A stretch of 64,000 nucleotides of DNA from contig NZ_JAUSRB010000001.1 of the NCBI RefSeq assembly GCF_030811595.1, positions 496,001 to 560,000 on the forward strand, written 5' to 3'. The DNA is from Streptosporangium brasiliense. Its GTDB lineage: Bacteria; Actinomycetota; Actinomycetes; Streptosporangiales; Streptosporangiaceae. The stretch's first letter is position 1. Each line of letters opens with the position of its first letter. The position numbers and the translations under genes were made by a program. Under the pieces are notes generated by a model that made no database searches, was not told where the DNA came from, and saw only the letters and a list, made by a program, of their open reading frames with translations. This document shows positions 27,430 to 37,402 of the stretch, in pieces.

Positions 27430-29049
27430 ATGAACGACCTGGTCGTGCGGAACGCCCGCATCCACACCGTCGACCCCGCGCTGCCACGGGCGCAGGCGCT
27501 GGCCGTACGGGACGGGCGGATCACCTGGGTGGGCGCCGACGCCGACGCCCCCGCCGCCGCCGAGACGCTCGACGCCGGCGGCCGGCTGGTCCTGCCCGGT
27601 TTCGTGGACGCGCACAACCACGTCCGGCTGGGCTCGGACGAGGCGTGCGTCCAGCTCGCCGGCGCCCGCTCGCTGGAGGAGATCGGCCGGCGGATCGCGC
27701 GGTGGCGGCGGGCCAACCCACAGGCCCGGTGGATCGAGTGCGAGGCGTTCGAGTACTCCGCCGTCCCCGGCGGCAGGATGCCCCGCGCCGCCGACCTGGA
27801 CCCGCTCACCGAGGGCCTGCCCGCCTTCGTGTTCAGCTACGACGTGCACACCATGTGGCTGAACACCGCCGCGATGCGCGCACTCGGCATCGACCGCGAC
27901 CACACGGACCTGCCGTTCGGCGTGGCCCAGACCGACGGGTCGGGAGAGCCGACCGGATTCGTCACCGAGTTCGCGGTGCGCGGGCTCTCCCACGCCGGGC
28001 AGCGGGCGCTGGCCGATCTCGGCGTGCCGTGGGCCGGCCAGGACCGCGCCTACCCCCGCCTGCTGGCCAGCCTCGACATGGCCACCGCCCTGGGCGTCAC
28101 CACGATCGTCGAACCGCAGAACTCGCTGGACGACCTGGCCCTGTTCCGGCGGGCCAGGGCCGAGGGACGGCTCCGCTCCCGGGTGATCGCAGCACTCTTC
28201 CACCCCCGCGGGACGGACGAGGCGGACCTGGCGGACTTCGCCGCCGCGGCGGCCGAGCACGACGACGAGTGGTTCCGGGTCGGGCCCCTCAAGCTCTACA
28301 TCGACGACGTGGTGGAGCCGCACACCGCCGCGCTCCTGGAGCCCTACTGCGGGCACTCGCACCGCGGCGAGACCTTCTACCCGCCGGAGGAGTTCGCCGG
28401 CCTGCTGGCCAAGCTGGACGCCGCGGGCTTCCAGGCGTTCGTGCACGCCACCGGCGACCGGGGCATCCGCACCGTGCTGGACGCCGTCGAGCACGCCTTC
28501 CGGGTCAACGGCCGCCGTGACGCCCGCCACCAGGTCGTCCACGTGGAGTGCCTCGACCCGGCCGACGTGCCGCGCTTCACCTCGCTGGGCGTGGTGGCCT
28601 GCATGCAGCCCCGGCACTGCTCGCCCGACATCGCCGGTCCCGGCCACGACTGGGCCTCGGCGGTCGGCCCGGAGCGGTGGGGCAAGGCCTGGCCGATGCG
28701 CTCGCTGCACGAGGCGGGAGCGGTGCTGGCCTTCTCCAGCGACTGGAACGTGGCCGAGATGGACCCGATGATCGGCATCTACACCGCCGTCACCCGGCAG
28801 GGCCTCGCCGGCGGCCCGGCCTGGATGCCGCAGGAGTGCGTGGATCTGGAGACCGCCGTCCGCGCCTACACCCTAGGCTCGGCCTACGCCAACTTCTGCG
28901 ACCACGACCGGGGCTCGCTGACCGCGGGCAAGCTCGCCGACCTGGTGATCCTGTCCGAGGACCTCTTCGAGATCCCGGCCGCCCGCATCCCCGAGGTCCG
29001 GGCCGAGACGGTGATCGTCGACGGCCGGACCGTCCACCGGAGGGGCTGA
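27430..29049 (+). CDS. Metal-dependent amidohydrolase (Amidohydro_3, YtcJ-like)
   Basis: 539 residues. Begins [14 protein letters not shown] with [13 protein letters not shown], the N-terminal beta-sandwich; the metal motif is [12 protein letters not shown] (His-x-His equivalent DAHNH). Later YtcJ-family features: [59 protein letters not shown] (metal Asp region) and the closing [14 protein letters not shown]. These enzymes cleave amide or similar C-N bonds; physiological substrates are mostly unknown. Forms a two-gene unit with the permease under the TetR operator. Confidence 0.9.
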   Translation: MNDLVVRNARIHTVDPALPRAQALAVRDGRITWVGADADAPAAAETLDAGGRLVLPGFVDAHNHVRLGSDEACVQLAGARSLEEIGRRIARWRRANPQARWIECEAFEYSAVPGGRMPRAADLDPLTEGLPAFVFSYDVHTMWLNTAAMRALGIDRDHTDLPFGVAQTDGSGEPTGFVTEFAVRGLSHAGQRALADLGVPWAGQDRAYPRLLASLDMATALGVTTIVEPQNSLDDLALFRRARAEGRLRSRVIAALFHPRGTDEADLADFAAAAAEHDDEWFRVGPLKLYIDDVVEPHTAALLEPYCGHSHRGETFYPPEEFAGLLAKLDAAGFQAFVHATGDRGIRTVLDAVEHAFRVNGRRDARHQVVHVECLDPADVPRFTSLGVVACMQPRHCSPDIAGPGHDWASAVGPERWGKAWPMRSLHEAGAVLAFSSDWNVAEMDPMIGIYTAVTRQGLAGGPAWMPQECVDLETAVRAYTLGSAYANFCDHDRGSLTAGKLADLVILSEDLFEIPAARIPEVRAETVIVDGRTVHRRG

Positions 29050-29227
29050 GGCCCCGGCGCTCCCGTGGATGTGCGATGACGGGAGGGCTGATGGTAACCT
29101 GGCATGTCAGCTCTGTAACCGGCGGTGTCACAACCCCGGCGCTGATCTCGCCACGGCGACTGTAGGCACGCACGGTCGCTCGGGCATCTTGTACATCACG
29201 CGTGCCCGTAGGAGTCCAAGGAGAGAC

Positions 29228-29497
29228 GTGTCGCTCGACACCGCCGCCAAGAAGCAGATCATCGGTGAGTACGCCAAGGGTGAGACCGACACCGGTTCCC
29301 CCGAGGTGCAGATCGCGCTGCTGAGCAAGCGCATCAGCGAGCTCACCGAGCACCTGAAGACGCACAAGCACGACCACCACAGCCGCCGCGGCCTGCTGCT
29401 GCTCGTGGGTCGCCGCCGCCGTCTGCTCAAGTACCTGCAGAGCAAGGACATCGCGCGCTACCGTTCGCTCATCGAGCGGCTCGGCCTGCGCCGATAG
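29228..29497 (+). CDS. rpsO: 30S ribosomal protein S15
   Basis: 89 residues, the standard S15 length, from GTG at 29228 with AAGGAGAG 5 bases upstream. Motifs: [15 protein letters not shown], the 16S-contacting [20 protein letters not shown] and [22 protein letters not shown]15 is a primary 16S rRNA binder in the 30S platform. Followed by a hairpin and then pnp, the classical rpsO-pnp pair. Confidence 0.98.
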   Translation: MSLDTAAKKQIIGEYAKGETDTGSPEVQIALLSKRISELTEHLKTHKHDHHSRRGLLLLVGRRRRLLKYLQSKDIARYRSLIERLGLRR

Positions 29498-29503
29498 AGT
29501 TGT

Positions 29504-29531
29504 GAGGGAGTGGCGTCCGCGCCGCTCCCTC
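29504..29531 (+). terminator. rpsO-pnp intergenic hairpin
   Basis: A 12-bp stem (29504-29515 with 29520-29531, one U-G wobble) with a 4-base loop, 6 bases after the rpsO stop. In other bacteria this gap carries the rpsO terminator and the hairpin through which RNase III and PNPase autoregulate pnp (established for E. coli); here the role is inferred from position. Confidence 0.7.
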
Positions 29532-29553
29532 ATCTCATATGGATCTCATATGG
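29532..29553. repeat. Tandem 11-bp repeat ATCTCATATGG
   Basis: Two perfect adjacent copies directly after the rpsO hairpin, in the otherwise featureless 330-base rpsO-pnp gap. No gene is supported between 29554 and 29827; reading frames there lack start signals and family resemblance, so this is probably the pnp leader. Confidence 0.8.
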
Positions 29554-29827
29554 GCCGGTGTCGGCGCGTCGCGCCATGCAGACGCCGTCCCAGTGAGCAA
29601 ACTGAATAGCCGAGACAGTGCCCCGCGTCCGCCAGCAAGCGCGCCCCACGGCGTCGGAGGGCCGGTCCTCGGTAGTGGCCCCCGGTCATCATGGCGTGAG
29701 CCGTACGGAACCGGGCGCTTCGATCGAAGACCGGCGCTGCACCTACGGGGAGCCGGCAAGCAGACGACTCAGGCGCGAGACGCGTGCCTGAGTGGGCGCG
29801 GGCGACCGAGTTACAAGGAGGTCCCCC

Positions 29828-32143
29828 GTGGAGGGTGTCCACAGCAGTGAAGCCGTCATCGACAACGGCTCTTTCGGCACGCGTACCATCCGGTTCGAGA
29901 CCGGCCGGCTCGCACGCCAGGCGGCGGGTTCCGCCGTCGTCTACCTGGACGACGAGACGATGGTCCTGTCCGCGACCACCGCTTCCAAGAATCCCAAGGA
30001 GAACCTCGACTTCTTCCCCCTCACGGTGGACGTCGAGGAGCGGATGTACGCCGCGGGCCGCATCCCCGGCTCCTTCTTCCGCCGTGAGGGCCGTCCCTCC
30101 GAGGACGCCATCCTCACCTGTCGGCTGATCGACCGGCCGCTGCGCCCGTCGTTCGTCAAGGGGCTGCGCAACGAGATCCAGGTCGTCGCGACCGTCATGG
30201 CGCTCAACCCCGACCACCTCTACGACGTGGTCGCGATCAACGCCGCGTCCCTGTCCACCCAGCTCGCCGGGCTGCCCTTCTCCGGCCCGATCGGCGGCGT
30301 CCGCGTCGCGCTGATCGAGGGCCAGTGGGTCGCCTTCCCGACCCACGCGGAGCTGGCCAACGCCACCTTCGACATGGTGGTCGCCGGCCGCGTCCTGGAG
30401 GACGGCGACGTCGCGATCATGATGGTCGAGGCCGAGTCCACCCGCGACACGCTCAAGCTCGTCGCCGACGGCGCCGTGGCTCCGACCGAGGAGACCGTCG
30501 CCCAGGGCCTGGAGGCCTCCAAGCCGTTCATCAAGGTCCTGTGCGAGGCGCAGTCCAAGGTCGCCAAGGTCGCCGCCAAGGAGACCGCCGAATACCCGCT
30601 GTTCCTCGACTACCAGGACGACGTCCTGGAGGCGGTGACCGGCGCGGTCAAGAGCGAGCTGGCCGCGGCGCTGACCATCGCCGGCAAGCAGGAGCGCGAG
30701 ACCGAGCTCGACCGCGTCAAGGCCCTGGCCGCCGAGAAGGTCGGCTCCGAGTTCGAGGGCCGCGAGAAGGAGATCGGCGCGGCGTTCCGCTCGCTGACCA
30801 AGAAGCTCATGCGCGAGCGGGTCATCTCCGAGGGCGTCCGCATCGACGGCCGCGGCGTCAAGGACATCCGGCAGCTCAACGCCGAGGTCCACGTCGTGCC
30901 CCGGGTGCACGGCTCGGCTCTGTTCGAGCGCGGCGAGACCCAGATCCTGGGCATCACCACGCTGAACATGCTCCGCATGGAGCAGATGATCGACACGCTC
31001 AACCCGGAGCGCACCAAGCGCTACATGCACAACTACAACTTCCCGCCCTACTCCACCGGTGAGACCGGCCGGGTGGGCTCGCCCAAGCGCCGCGAGATCG
31101 GCCACGGCGCGCTCGCCGAGCGGGCGCTCGTCCCGGTCCTGCCGGCCCGCGAGGAGTTCCCCTACGCGATCCGCCAGGTCTCCGAGGCGCTGGGCTCCAA
31201 CGGCTCGACCTCCATGGGCTCGGTCTGCGCCTCGACCATGGCGCTGCTCGACGCGGGCGTCCCCCTCAAGGGCATCGTCGCGGGCATCGCGATGGGCCTG
31301 ATCAACGAGGGCGACCAGTACGTCACGCTGACCGACATCCTCGGCGCCGAGGACGCCATGGGCGACATGGACTTCAAGGTCGCCGGCACCAAGGACGTCA
31401 TCACCGCCCTCCAGCTCGACACCAAGCTCGACGGCATCCCCGCCTCGGTCCTGGCCGCCGCGCTGAAGCAGGCCAAGGGCGCCCGCCTGGCCATCATCGA
31501 CGTGATGCAGGAGGCCATCGACTCCCCGGCGGAGATGAACGCGACGGCCCCGCGCATCATCACGATCAAGGTCCCGGTGGACAAGATCGGCGAGGTCATC
31601 GGCCCGAAGGGCAAGATGATCAACCAGATCCAGGACGACACCGGCGCCGAGATCACGATCGAGGACGACGGGACCATCTACATCGGCGCCACCGACGGCC
31701 CGTCCGCCGAGGCGGCCCGGTCGGCGATCAACGCCATCGCCAACCCGCACATGCCGGAGGTCGGCGAGCGCTACCTGGGCACGGTCGTCAAGATCGCCGC
31801 CTTCGGCGCTTTCATCTCCCTCATGCCGGGCAAGGACGGCCTGCTGCACGTCTCCCAGATCCGCAAGCTGCACGGCGGCAAGCGCATCGAGAACGTCGAG
31901 GACGTCATGAACGTCGGCGAGAAGGTCCAGGTGGAGATCGCCGAGATCGACTCGCGCGGCAAGCTCTCCCTGGTGCCCGTCGAGGTCATCGAGAAGGAGG
32001 CCGCGGCCAAGGCCGAGGGCGGCGCCCCCGAGGAGGAGCCCGCGGCACCCGCCGCCGACGAGCGGCCCCGCGAGGAGCGGCCCCGCCGCACCCGCACCCG
32101 CACCAGCGGCGGCGGCCGCGGAGGAGAAGACCGCAACTCGTGA
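29828..32143 (+). CDS. pnp: Polyribonucleotide nucleotidyltransferase (PNPase)
   Basis: 771 residues from GTG at 29828 with AAGGAGG upstream. PNPase degrades RNA 3' to 5' phosphorolytically; actinomycete members also polymerise and may respond to (p)ppGpp. Two RNase PH domains flank a helical domain: the first has [17 protein letters not shown] and [22 protein letters not shown]; the second has [14 protein letters not shown] and [14 protein letters not shown] near 582 ([17 protein letters not shown]), S1 near 646 ([17 protein letters not shown]). The Arg-rich tail has [13 protein letters not shown]. The stop overlaps the M16 peptidase start. Confidence 0.97.
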   Translation: MEGVHSSEAVIDNGSFGTRTIRFETGRLARQAAGSAVVYLDDETMVLSATTASKNPKENLDFFPLTVDVEERMYAAGRIPGSFFRREGRPSEDAILTCRLIDRPLRPSFVKGLRNEIQVVATVMALNPDHLYDVVAINAASLSTQLAGLPFSGPIGGVRVALIEGQWVAFPTHAELANATFDMVVAGRVLEDGDVAIMMVEAESTRDTLKLVADGAVAPTEETVAQGLEASKPFIKVLCEAQSKVAKVAAKETAEYPLFLDYQDDVLEAVTGAVKSELAAALTIAGKQERETELDRVKALAAEKVGSEFEGREKEIGAAFRSLTKKLMRERVISEGVRIDGRGVKDIRQLNAEVHVVPRVHGSALFERGETQILGITTLNMLRMEQMIDTLNPERTKRYMHNYNFPPYSTGETGRVGSPKRREIGHGALAERALVPVLPAREEFPYAIRQVSEALGSNGSTSMGSVCASTMALLDAGVPLKGIVAGIAMGLINEGDQYVTLTDILGAEDAMGDMDFKVAGTKDVITALQLDTKLDGIPASVLAAALKQAKGARLAIIDVMQEAIDSPAEMNATAPRIITIKVPVDKIGEVIGPKGKMINQIQDDTGAEITIEDDGTIYIGATDGPSAEAARSAINAIANPHMPEVGERYLGTVVKIAAFGAFISLMPGKDGLLHVSQIRKLHGGKRIENVEDVMNVGEKVQVEIAEIDSRGKLSLVPVEVIEKEAAAKAEGGAPEEEPAAPAADERPREERPRRTRTRTSGGGRGGEDRNS

Positions 32144-33453
32144 TGACCACCACTCTGCACCCCGGCAAGGACGGTGCCGGGGTGGTGCAGCGCACCGTCC
32201 TCCCCGGTGGGCTCCGGGTGGTGACCGAGTCCATGCCGACCGTGCGTTCCGTCGCGGTCGGCATGTGGGTCGGCATCGGATCGCGGGACGAGGCCCCCGA
32301 GCACATGGGGGCCTCCCACTTCCTTGAGCACCTGCTGTTCAAGGGCACCCCCACGCGGGACGCACTGGAGATCTCCGCGGCGATCGAGGGCATCGGCGGT
32401 GAGATCAACGCCTTCACCGCCAAGGAATACACCTGCTACTACGCGCGGGTCCTCGACGAGGACCTGCGGGTGGCGATCGACGTGCTCGCCGACGTGGTGA
32501 CCTCCTCGCTCATCACCCCGGAGGACGTCGAGGCCGAGCGTGGCGTGATCCTGGAGGAGATCGCCATGCACGACGACGACCCCTCCGACATGGTGCACGA
32601 GCAGTTCTCCGCCGAGCTGTACGGCGACACGCCCATCGGCCGGCCGATCCTCGGCACGGTCGAGTCGATCAACGCCGTCAGCCGTGACCGGATCGCCGAG
32701 TACTACCACCGCTACTACCTGCCGACGCACACCGTGGTGTCGGTGGCCGGCAACGTCAGCCACGAGCAGGTCGTCGCGCTGGTCGCCGCGGCCTACGAGC
32801 GGGCCGGAGCCCTCGGCGGGGACGCCTCGCCCATCCCTCCGCGTCTGTCCGGCCCCGGCGTCGGGACCCGCTCCGGGGTCCGGGTGGTGCACCGGCCGAC
32901 CGAGCAGGCCAACCTGGTCCTCGGCACGACCGGCCTCACCCGCACCGACGAGCGCCGCTTCGCGCTGGGCGTGTTCAACGCGGCCCTGGGCGGCGGCATG
33001 TCCTCGCGGCTGTTCCAGGAGATCAGGGAGAAGCGGGGGCTGGCCTACTCCGCCTACTCCTACACCTCCGCCCACGCCGACACCGGCCAGTTCGGCATCT
33101 ACGTCGGCTGCCTGCCGTCGAAGACCGACGACGTGCTGAAGATCTGCCGTGAGGAGGTCCTCCGGGTGATCGCCGACGGCATCACCGAGGAGGAGATCGT
33201 CCGCGGCAAGGGACAGATGCGCGGCGGTCTGGTGCTCGGGCTGGAGGACACCGGCTCCAGGATGTCCAGGATCGGCAAGGGCGAGCTCGTCTACGACGAG
33301 CTGCTCTCCGTCGACGACGTCCTGGCCAGGATCGAGGCGGTGACGCCGGATGAGATCACCGAGGTCGCCCGCGACGTCCTCAACCGTCCGATGACCCTCG
33401 CGGTGATCGGCCCCTACGAGGACAAGGACTTCAGCTGGGCCGTGAACGGCTAG
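32143..33453 (+). CDS. M16-family zinc peptidase (PepR/YmxG-like)
   Basis: 436 residues from ATG at 32143, which shares one base with the pnp stop (TGATG); GTG at 32140 is also possible. The inverted zinc motif HxxEH is HFLEHLLFKGT near residue 55, the distal Glu lies in RGVILEEIAMHDDDP near 135, and the second half has REKRGLAYSAYSYTS. Downstream of pnp in many Gram-positives; substrates are poorly known. A strong terminator follows. Confidence 0.95.
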   Translation: MTTTLHPGKDGAGVVQRTVLPGGLRVVTESMPTVRSVAVGMWVGIGSRDEAPEHMGASHFLEHLLFKGTPTRDALEISAAIEGIGGEINAFTAKEYTCYYARVLDEDLRVAIDVLADVVTSSLITPEDVEAERGVILEEIAMHDDDPSDMVHEQFSAELYGDTPIGRPILGTVESINAVSRDRIAEYYHRYYLPTHTVVSVAGNVSHEQVVALVAAAYERAGALGGDASPIPPRLSGPGVGTRSGVRVVHRPTEQANLVLGTTGLTRTDERRFALGVFNAALGGGMSSRLFQEIREKRGLAYSAYSYTSAHADTGQFGIYVGCLPSKTDDVLKICREEVLRVIADGITEEEIVRGKGQMRGGLVLGLEDTGSRMSRIGKGELVYDELLSVDDVLARIEAVTPDEITEVARDVLNRPMTLAVIGPYEDKDFSWAVNG

Positions 33454-33465
33454 CCGTCCTGTCGC

Positions 33466-33500
33466 CAACGGCCCCGGCGCCCCGTGCGCCGGGGCCGTTG
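33466..33500 (+). terminator. Strong terminator after the M16 gene
   Basis: A perfect 15-bp stem (33466-33480 with 33486-33500) and 5-base loop CCCGT begins 13 bases after the stop. One of the clearest terminators in the window; dapB then starts from its own promoter. Confidence 0.85.
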
Positions 33501-33564
33501 TCCGTCCGGGCGCGGCGTGCGAGGTCAGGGCATGGCTGGCGGGTCCGCGCGGAGGCGGACGGTA

Positions 33565-34314
<750 letters not shown>

Positions 34315-34356
34315 CCGAGACACTCCGGGACCTGGCCGAGACACTCCGGGACCGGT
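34315..34356. repeat. 21-bp imperfect tandem duplication directly after dapB
   Basis: Units 34315-34335 and 34336-34356 share CCGAGACACTCCGGGACC and differ in the last three bases. The first unit starts at the base following the dapB stop. Confidence 0.85.
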
Positions 34357-34393
34357 CGAGGAACTCCGGAGGCGGCCTGTCCGTCTACCGGAT

Positions 34394-34570
34394 ATGACGC
34401 GATCCGAGCTCGTCTGTCCCCTCTGTCAGGGCACGGAGTTCCAGCAGGAGCACGGCAGGGTCGACAGTCGGTGGGGGATCACCTCCCACCGGATAACCCT
34501 GATGATCTGCGTGCGGTGCCGCTATATCCTCCAGTTCTATGACAAGCACTCGATCTTCGATTTCGACTGA
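34394..34570 (+). CDS. 58-residue zinc-ribbon protein
   Basis: A short frame from ATG at 34394 to TGA at 34570 encoding MTRSELVCPLCQG... with two CxxC knuckles, CPLC (residues 8-11) and CVRC (about 39-42), and an aromatic C-terminus (YILQFYDKHSIFDFD). Spacing fits a single structural zinc ribbon. The 3' end overlaps the acetyltransferase gene by 32 bases in another frame, implying coupling. Function unknown; similar tiny zinc ribbons often bind nucleic acid or act as adaptors (general knowledge, not evidence here). The knuckles and coherent composition support a real gene. Confidence 0.75.
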   Translation: MTRSELVCPLCQGTEFQQEHGRVDSRWGITSHRITLMICVRCRYILQFYDKHSIFDFD

Positions 34571-35048
34571 GGTCCGCTGGGCCGTGGCCGGGGAGCTGCC
34601 CGGCCTGGCGGCGGTGGAGGTCGCCGCCGACGGGGTGTTCGCCCAGGTGGGCATCACCTTCCCGGAGGGGACCACGATGGTCGAGGAGACCGACGACCCG
34701 TCGCGGGTCCTGGTCGCCGGGACCCCGCCGGTCGGGTTCGCGATGATCGGCTGGGTGGACGGGCTGGTCCACCTCGACCAGCTCGCCGTCCACCCCGACC
34801 ACGGGCGGCAGGGCATCGGCGGGCGCCTGCTGGAGGCGGTCTGCGACCACGCGGCCTCGGCGGGCTCGGCGGCCGTGACGCTGACGACCTTCCGGGACGT
34901 GCCCTGGAACGGGCCGTGGTACGCCCAGCGGGGCTTCGCCGTGCTCGATCCGGCCGAGTGGGGGACGGAGCTGGCCGCACTGGTGGACCACGAGCGGGAG
35001 CTGGGCATCGAGCTCGCGCCCCGCGTCGTGATGCGCCGCGCCCTCTGA
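34539..35048 (+). CDS. GNAT-family N-acetyltransferase
   Basis: 169 residues. Acetyl-CoA site: VHLDQLAVHPDHGRQGIGGRLL (motif A with Q/RxxGxG/A as RQGIGG, near 80-90); then VTLTTFRDVPWNGPWYAQRGF, the usual beta5-alpha4 segment. Transfers acetyl groups to an unknown amine. The start inside the zinc-ribbon gene and the common strand suggest the two are expressed together. Confidence 0.9.
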   Translation: MTSTRSSISTEVRWAVAGELPGLAAVEVAADGVFAQVGITFPEGTTMVEETDDPSRVLVAGTPPVGFAMIGWVDGLVHLDQLAVHPDHGRQGIGGRLLEAVCDHAASAGSAAVTLTTFRDVPWNGPWYAQRGFAVLDPAEWGTELAALVDHERELGIELAPRVVMRRAL

Positions 35049-35133
35049 GCGGCGGTGTGCCCGCCGGGCCGTCCCGCCGGGCGGGAGCCGGGCGAGGCCG
35101 TCCGCGCCCGCGGGCCGGGGACCGCCGGAGGCG

Positions 35134-36021
35134 TCAGAGATCGTTGAGGAAGTCGCGGAGAGCGGTTCCGATCTCGACGGGGGAGTCCTCCTGGATGTAG
35201 TGGCTCCCCTTGACGGTCACCTCGCGCTGGTTCGGCCAGCTCCGGGCGTATTCCGCGGCCCGGCCGACGAGCAGGGCCCCGGGCTCGGCCGCCACGAGCA
35301 GCTTGGGGACGGGACTCTGCGAGAGGTGGCGCCCGTACTGTTCGACGATCTCGGCGACGTCGCCGGGAGTCCCGTCGATCGGCAGCTCACGGGCGAGCAC
35401 CAGCGTCGGCAGGCGGGAGGCGGGCGTCTGGAACGGCGCGCGGTAGGCCGCCATCTCCTCGTCGGTCAGCGTGCGCATGACGCTCTTGGGCAGGACCGTC
35501 TCGACGAAGAAGTTCTCCTCCATGACCAGGTGTTCTCCCCGGTCGGACCGGAGCGCGCGGAACAGCTCGTCGCGGCCGTGCGGGAAGTCCGACCAGAGCC
35601 GGGGCTGGACGATGGCCTCCATGTAGGCGATCGCCTTGACCCGCTCCGGGTGACGGGCCGCCCAGTGGAAACCGAGCGCCGATCCCCAGTCGTGCAGGAC
35701 CAGTGTGACGTTCTCCGTCAGGCCCAGGGCGTCGAACCACGCGTCGAGATAGAGCGCGTGGTCGCCGAACCGGTAGCCGCCGTCGGGTGCCGGGCCGGAG
35801 CGGCCCATGCCGACCAGGTCCGGGGCCAGGCACCGGCCGAGGTCGTGGACGGCGGGGATGATGTTGCGCCAGAGATAGGCGGAGGTCGGGTTCCCGTGCA
35901 GGAACACGATCGGGTCACCGTCGCCCGTGTCGACGTGGCTCATCTCGGTGTCCAGGACACGGATCCGCCTGCGGGGGTGGGGGTCGGCGGCGTCGATCCG
36001 CGGAGTCTGGGGGGATGTCAT
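35134..36021 (-). CDS. Haloalkane dehalogenase (HLD-II type)
   Basis: 295 residues. HLDs hydrolyse carbon-halogen bonds by an alpha/beta-hydrolase mechanism. Visible residues match subfamily II: halide-stabilising Asn in FLHGNPTSAYLWRNIIP, nucleophile Asp plus Trp in VLHDWGSALGFHWA (about residue 110), catalytic Glu in AYMEAIVQP and His in GSHYIQEDSP near 272. Lies 42 bases downstream of a TetR gene on the same strand and is probably co-transcribed with it. The natural substrate is unknown. The triad-level match makes the family call secure; activity on haloalkanes is inferred. Confidence 0.92.
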   Translation of the reverse strand: MTSPQTPRIDAADPHPRRRIRVLDTEMSHVDTGDGDPIVFLHGNPTSAYLWRNIIPAVHDLGRCLAPDLVGMGRSGPAPDGGYRFGDHALYLDAWFDALGLTENVTLVLHDWGSALGFHWAARHPERVKAIAYMEAIVQPRLWSDFPHGRDELFRALRSDRGEHLVMEENFFVETVLPKSVMRTLTDEEMAAYRAPFQTPASRLPTLVLARELPIDGTPGDVAEIVEQYGRHLSQSPVPKLLVAAEPGALLVGRAAEYARSWPNQREVTVKGSHYIQEDSPVEIGTALRDFLNDL

Positions 36022-36063
36022 CGAACTCTCTTCTCTCGTTCTCGGGATGGACGACCGTGCTCG

Positions 36064-36648
36064 TCAGGAATGGATCACTGTGGCGAACACGACGCGCTTG
36101 AACCGCTCCAGGGGTTCGGGGGTCCGCTCGACCTTCATGCGGAGGATGGCGCCCTGCCATGAGGTGATCAGGAAGTCCGCCAGCTCCACGGCCGGCACGT
36201 CGAGCCGGATCTGACCGGCGGCCTCGGCCTCCAGCAGGCACCGCGCGAAAGGCTCCCGCCACTGGCTGAAGATCTCGGTGAGCCTGGCGCGGATCGCCTC
36301 GCTGTGCTCGGCCACCTCCAGGCTCATGTTCCCGATCAGGCAGCCGTGGTGCCAGCCGCGATCCTCAAGCCGGTCGGTGATCGCGTCGAAGTAGGCGCGC
36401 AGCCTTTCCAGCGGCCCGCTGCCGGCCCCCTCCACGGTCGCCGCCATGGTCGTGTGCACGTCGGCGAAGTAGCGGTCGAGAATCTCCAGCCCGAACGCCT
36501 CCTTGGAGGTGAAGTGATTGGTGAATGAGCCCTGCGGCACGCCCGCCGCGGAGGTGATGTCGCGCACTCCGGCGGCGTTGAACCCCCGGCGGCGCACCAC
36601 CTCTAGGCCCTCGCGCAGGATCTGTTCCTTCTTCGATGGTCTGGCCAC
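36064..36648 (-). CDS. TetR-family regulator (dehalogenase operon)
   Basis: 194 residues from GTG at 36648. HTH: QILREGLEVVRRRGFNAAG then DITSAAGVPQGSFTNHFTSK, typical of the YxaF/LmrA-like TetR_C branch, whose C-terminal region here reads FDAITDRLEDRGWHHGCLIG. It precedes the dehalogenase gene. Upstream sits a near-consensus promoter whose expected transcript start coincides with the GTG (leaderless), overlapped by a palindrome, so autoregulation is likely. Confidence 0.93.
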   Translation of the reverse strand: MARPSKKEQILREGLEVVRRRGFNAAGVRDITSAAGVPQGSFTNHFTSKEAFGLEILDRYFADVHTTMAATVEGAGSGPLERLRAYFDAITDRLEDRGWHHGCLIGNMSLEVAEHSEAIRARLTEIFSQWREPFARCLLEAEAAGQIRLDVPAVELADFLITSWQGAILRMKVERTPEPLERFKRVVFATVIHS

Positions 36649-36654
36649 CCCTTC

Positions 36655-36683
36655 AATATGGACGACCGTATTAATTAAGTCAA
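36655..36683 (-). promoter_or_regulatory. Leaderless tetR promoter overlapped by a palindromic operator
   Basis: Reading the minus strand: -35 TTGACT (36683-36678), 17-base spacer, -10 CATATT (36660-36655), then 6 bases to the GTG at 36648. A near-palindrome AATACGG-TCGT-CCATATT (36672-36655, one mismatch) covers the spacer and -10, ideal for self-repression. Confidence 0.75.
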
Positions 36684-36703
36684 CCCCGCGGCGGCGATGC
36701 CGG

Positions 36704-36709
36704 TAGCAT
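36704..36709 (+). promoter_or_regulatory. -10 element for leaderless tenA
   Basis: TAGCAT followed by 7 bases and the GTG at 36717; no Shine-Dalgarno. No clear -35 seen. Confidence 0.45.
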
Positions 36710-36716
36710 CGCTGGC

Positions 36717-37382
36717 GTGAGCCGGTTCCGTGATGAGTTGTGGCAGGTCGTCGAGGGTGTCTACGGCGAGATCCTGGTCCACCCGTTTCTCACGGGGCTG
36801 ACCGACGGGACCCTGCCGCGTGAGGTCTTCCGGCACTTCGTGGTGCAGGAGACGCACTTCCTGCCCGACTACGCGCGGGCGCTGGCGGCCTGCGGGGTGC
36901 GGGCCGCCGACCCGGCCGTGGTGCAGCGCTTCGCCGCCGACGCGGCGCGCACGGTCGAGGTCGAGCACAGCCTCCACGTCGAGCTGCTGGCCGCGTTCGG
37001 GATGGACGAGGGCGACGCGCTCGGCGAGGGGGCCACTCCCACCACCGTCGGTTACGGCTCCTACCTGCTGCGAGCCTGCCACCTGGGCACCTTCCCCGAG
37101 GCGCTGGGCGCGATCGTGCCCTGTTACTGGATCTACGCGAAGGTCGGCGAGGAGCTGCTGAAGCAGTCGTCGCCCGACCCGCTCTACGCGTGGTGGATCG
37201 AGACCTACGGCAACGAGCACTACCAGGAGACCGTCGCCGGGGTGCTGGACCTGCTCGACGGGGTCGCCGCGGAGCTGCCCGAGACCGACCGGGGGAGGCT
37301 GTGCGAGCACGCGCTGACCACCGCGCGCTACGAGTGGCTGTTCTGGGACGCGGCGTGGCGGCGGGAGTCCTGGCCGGTCTGA
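36717..37382 (+). CDS. tenA: TenA-family protein (aminopyrimidine aminohydrolase/thiaminase II)
   Basis: 221 residues, all-helical heme-oxygenase-like fold. FRDELWQVVEGVYGEILVHPFL at the N-terminus, FVVQETHFLPDYARALA near 45, HSLHVELLAAFGM near 85, and the Cys-bearing PCYWIYAKVGEEL near 135-147, where Bacillus TenA has its catalytic Cys. C-terminal TYGNEHYQETV supplies the conserved Glu/Tyr region. Salvages thiamine pyrimidine breakdown products in the cytosol. No other thiamine gene is nearby. GTG at 36717 is predicted leaderless. Confidence 0.9.
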   Translation: MSRFRDELWQVVEGVYGEILVHPFLTGLTDGTLPREVFRHFVVQETHFLPDYARALAACGVRAADPAVVQRFAADAARTVEVEHSLHVELLAAFGMDEGDALGEGATPTTVGYGSYLLRACHLGTFPEALGAIVPCYWIYAKVGEELLKQSSPDPLYAWWIETYGNEHYQETVAGVLDLLDGVAAELPETDRGRLCEHALTTARYEWLFWDAAWRRESWPV

Positions 37383-37390
37383 GCCGCGGC

Positions 37391-37396
37391 TAACCT
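37391..37396 (+). promoter_or_regulatory. -10 element for leaderless pucR-type gene
   Basis: TAACCT followed by 6 bases and ATG at 37403, without a ribosome-binding site. It lies 8 bases after the tenA stop, so the regulator can be expressed independently of tenA. Confidence 0.5.
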
Positions 37397-37402
37397 ACTC
37401 GT

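Noticed and set aside
29539..29850. Plus-strand frame of 103 codons between rpsO and pnp
   Set aside because: Starts in the tandem 11-mer, runs into the pnp start in another frame and has no resemblance to a protein family.
32140..33453. M16 gene as a mitochondrial-type processing peptidase fusion with pnp
   Set aside because: The stop and start overlap by one base in different frames; they are two separate genes.
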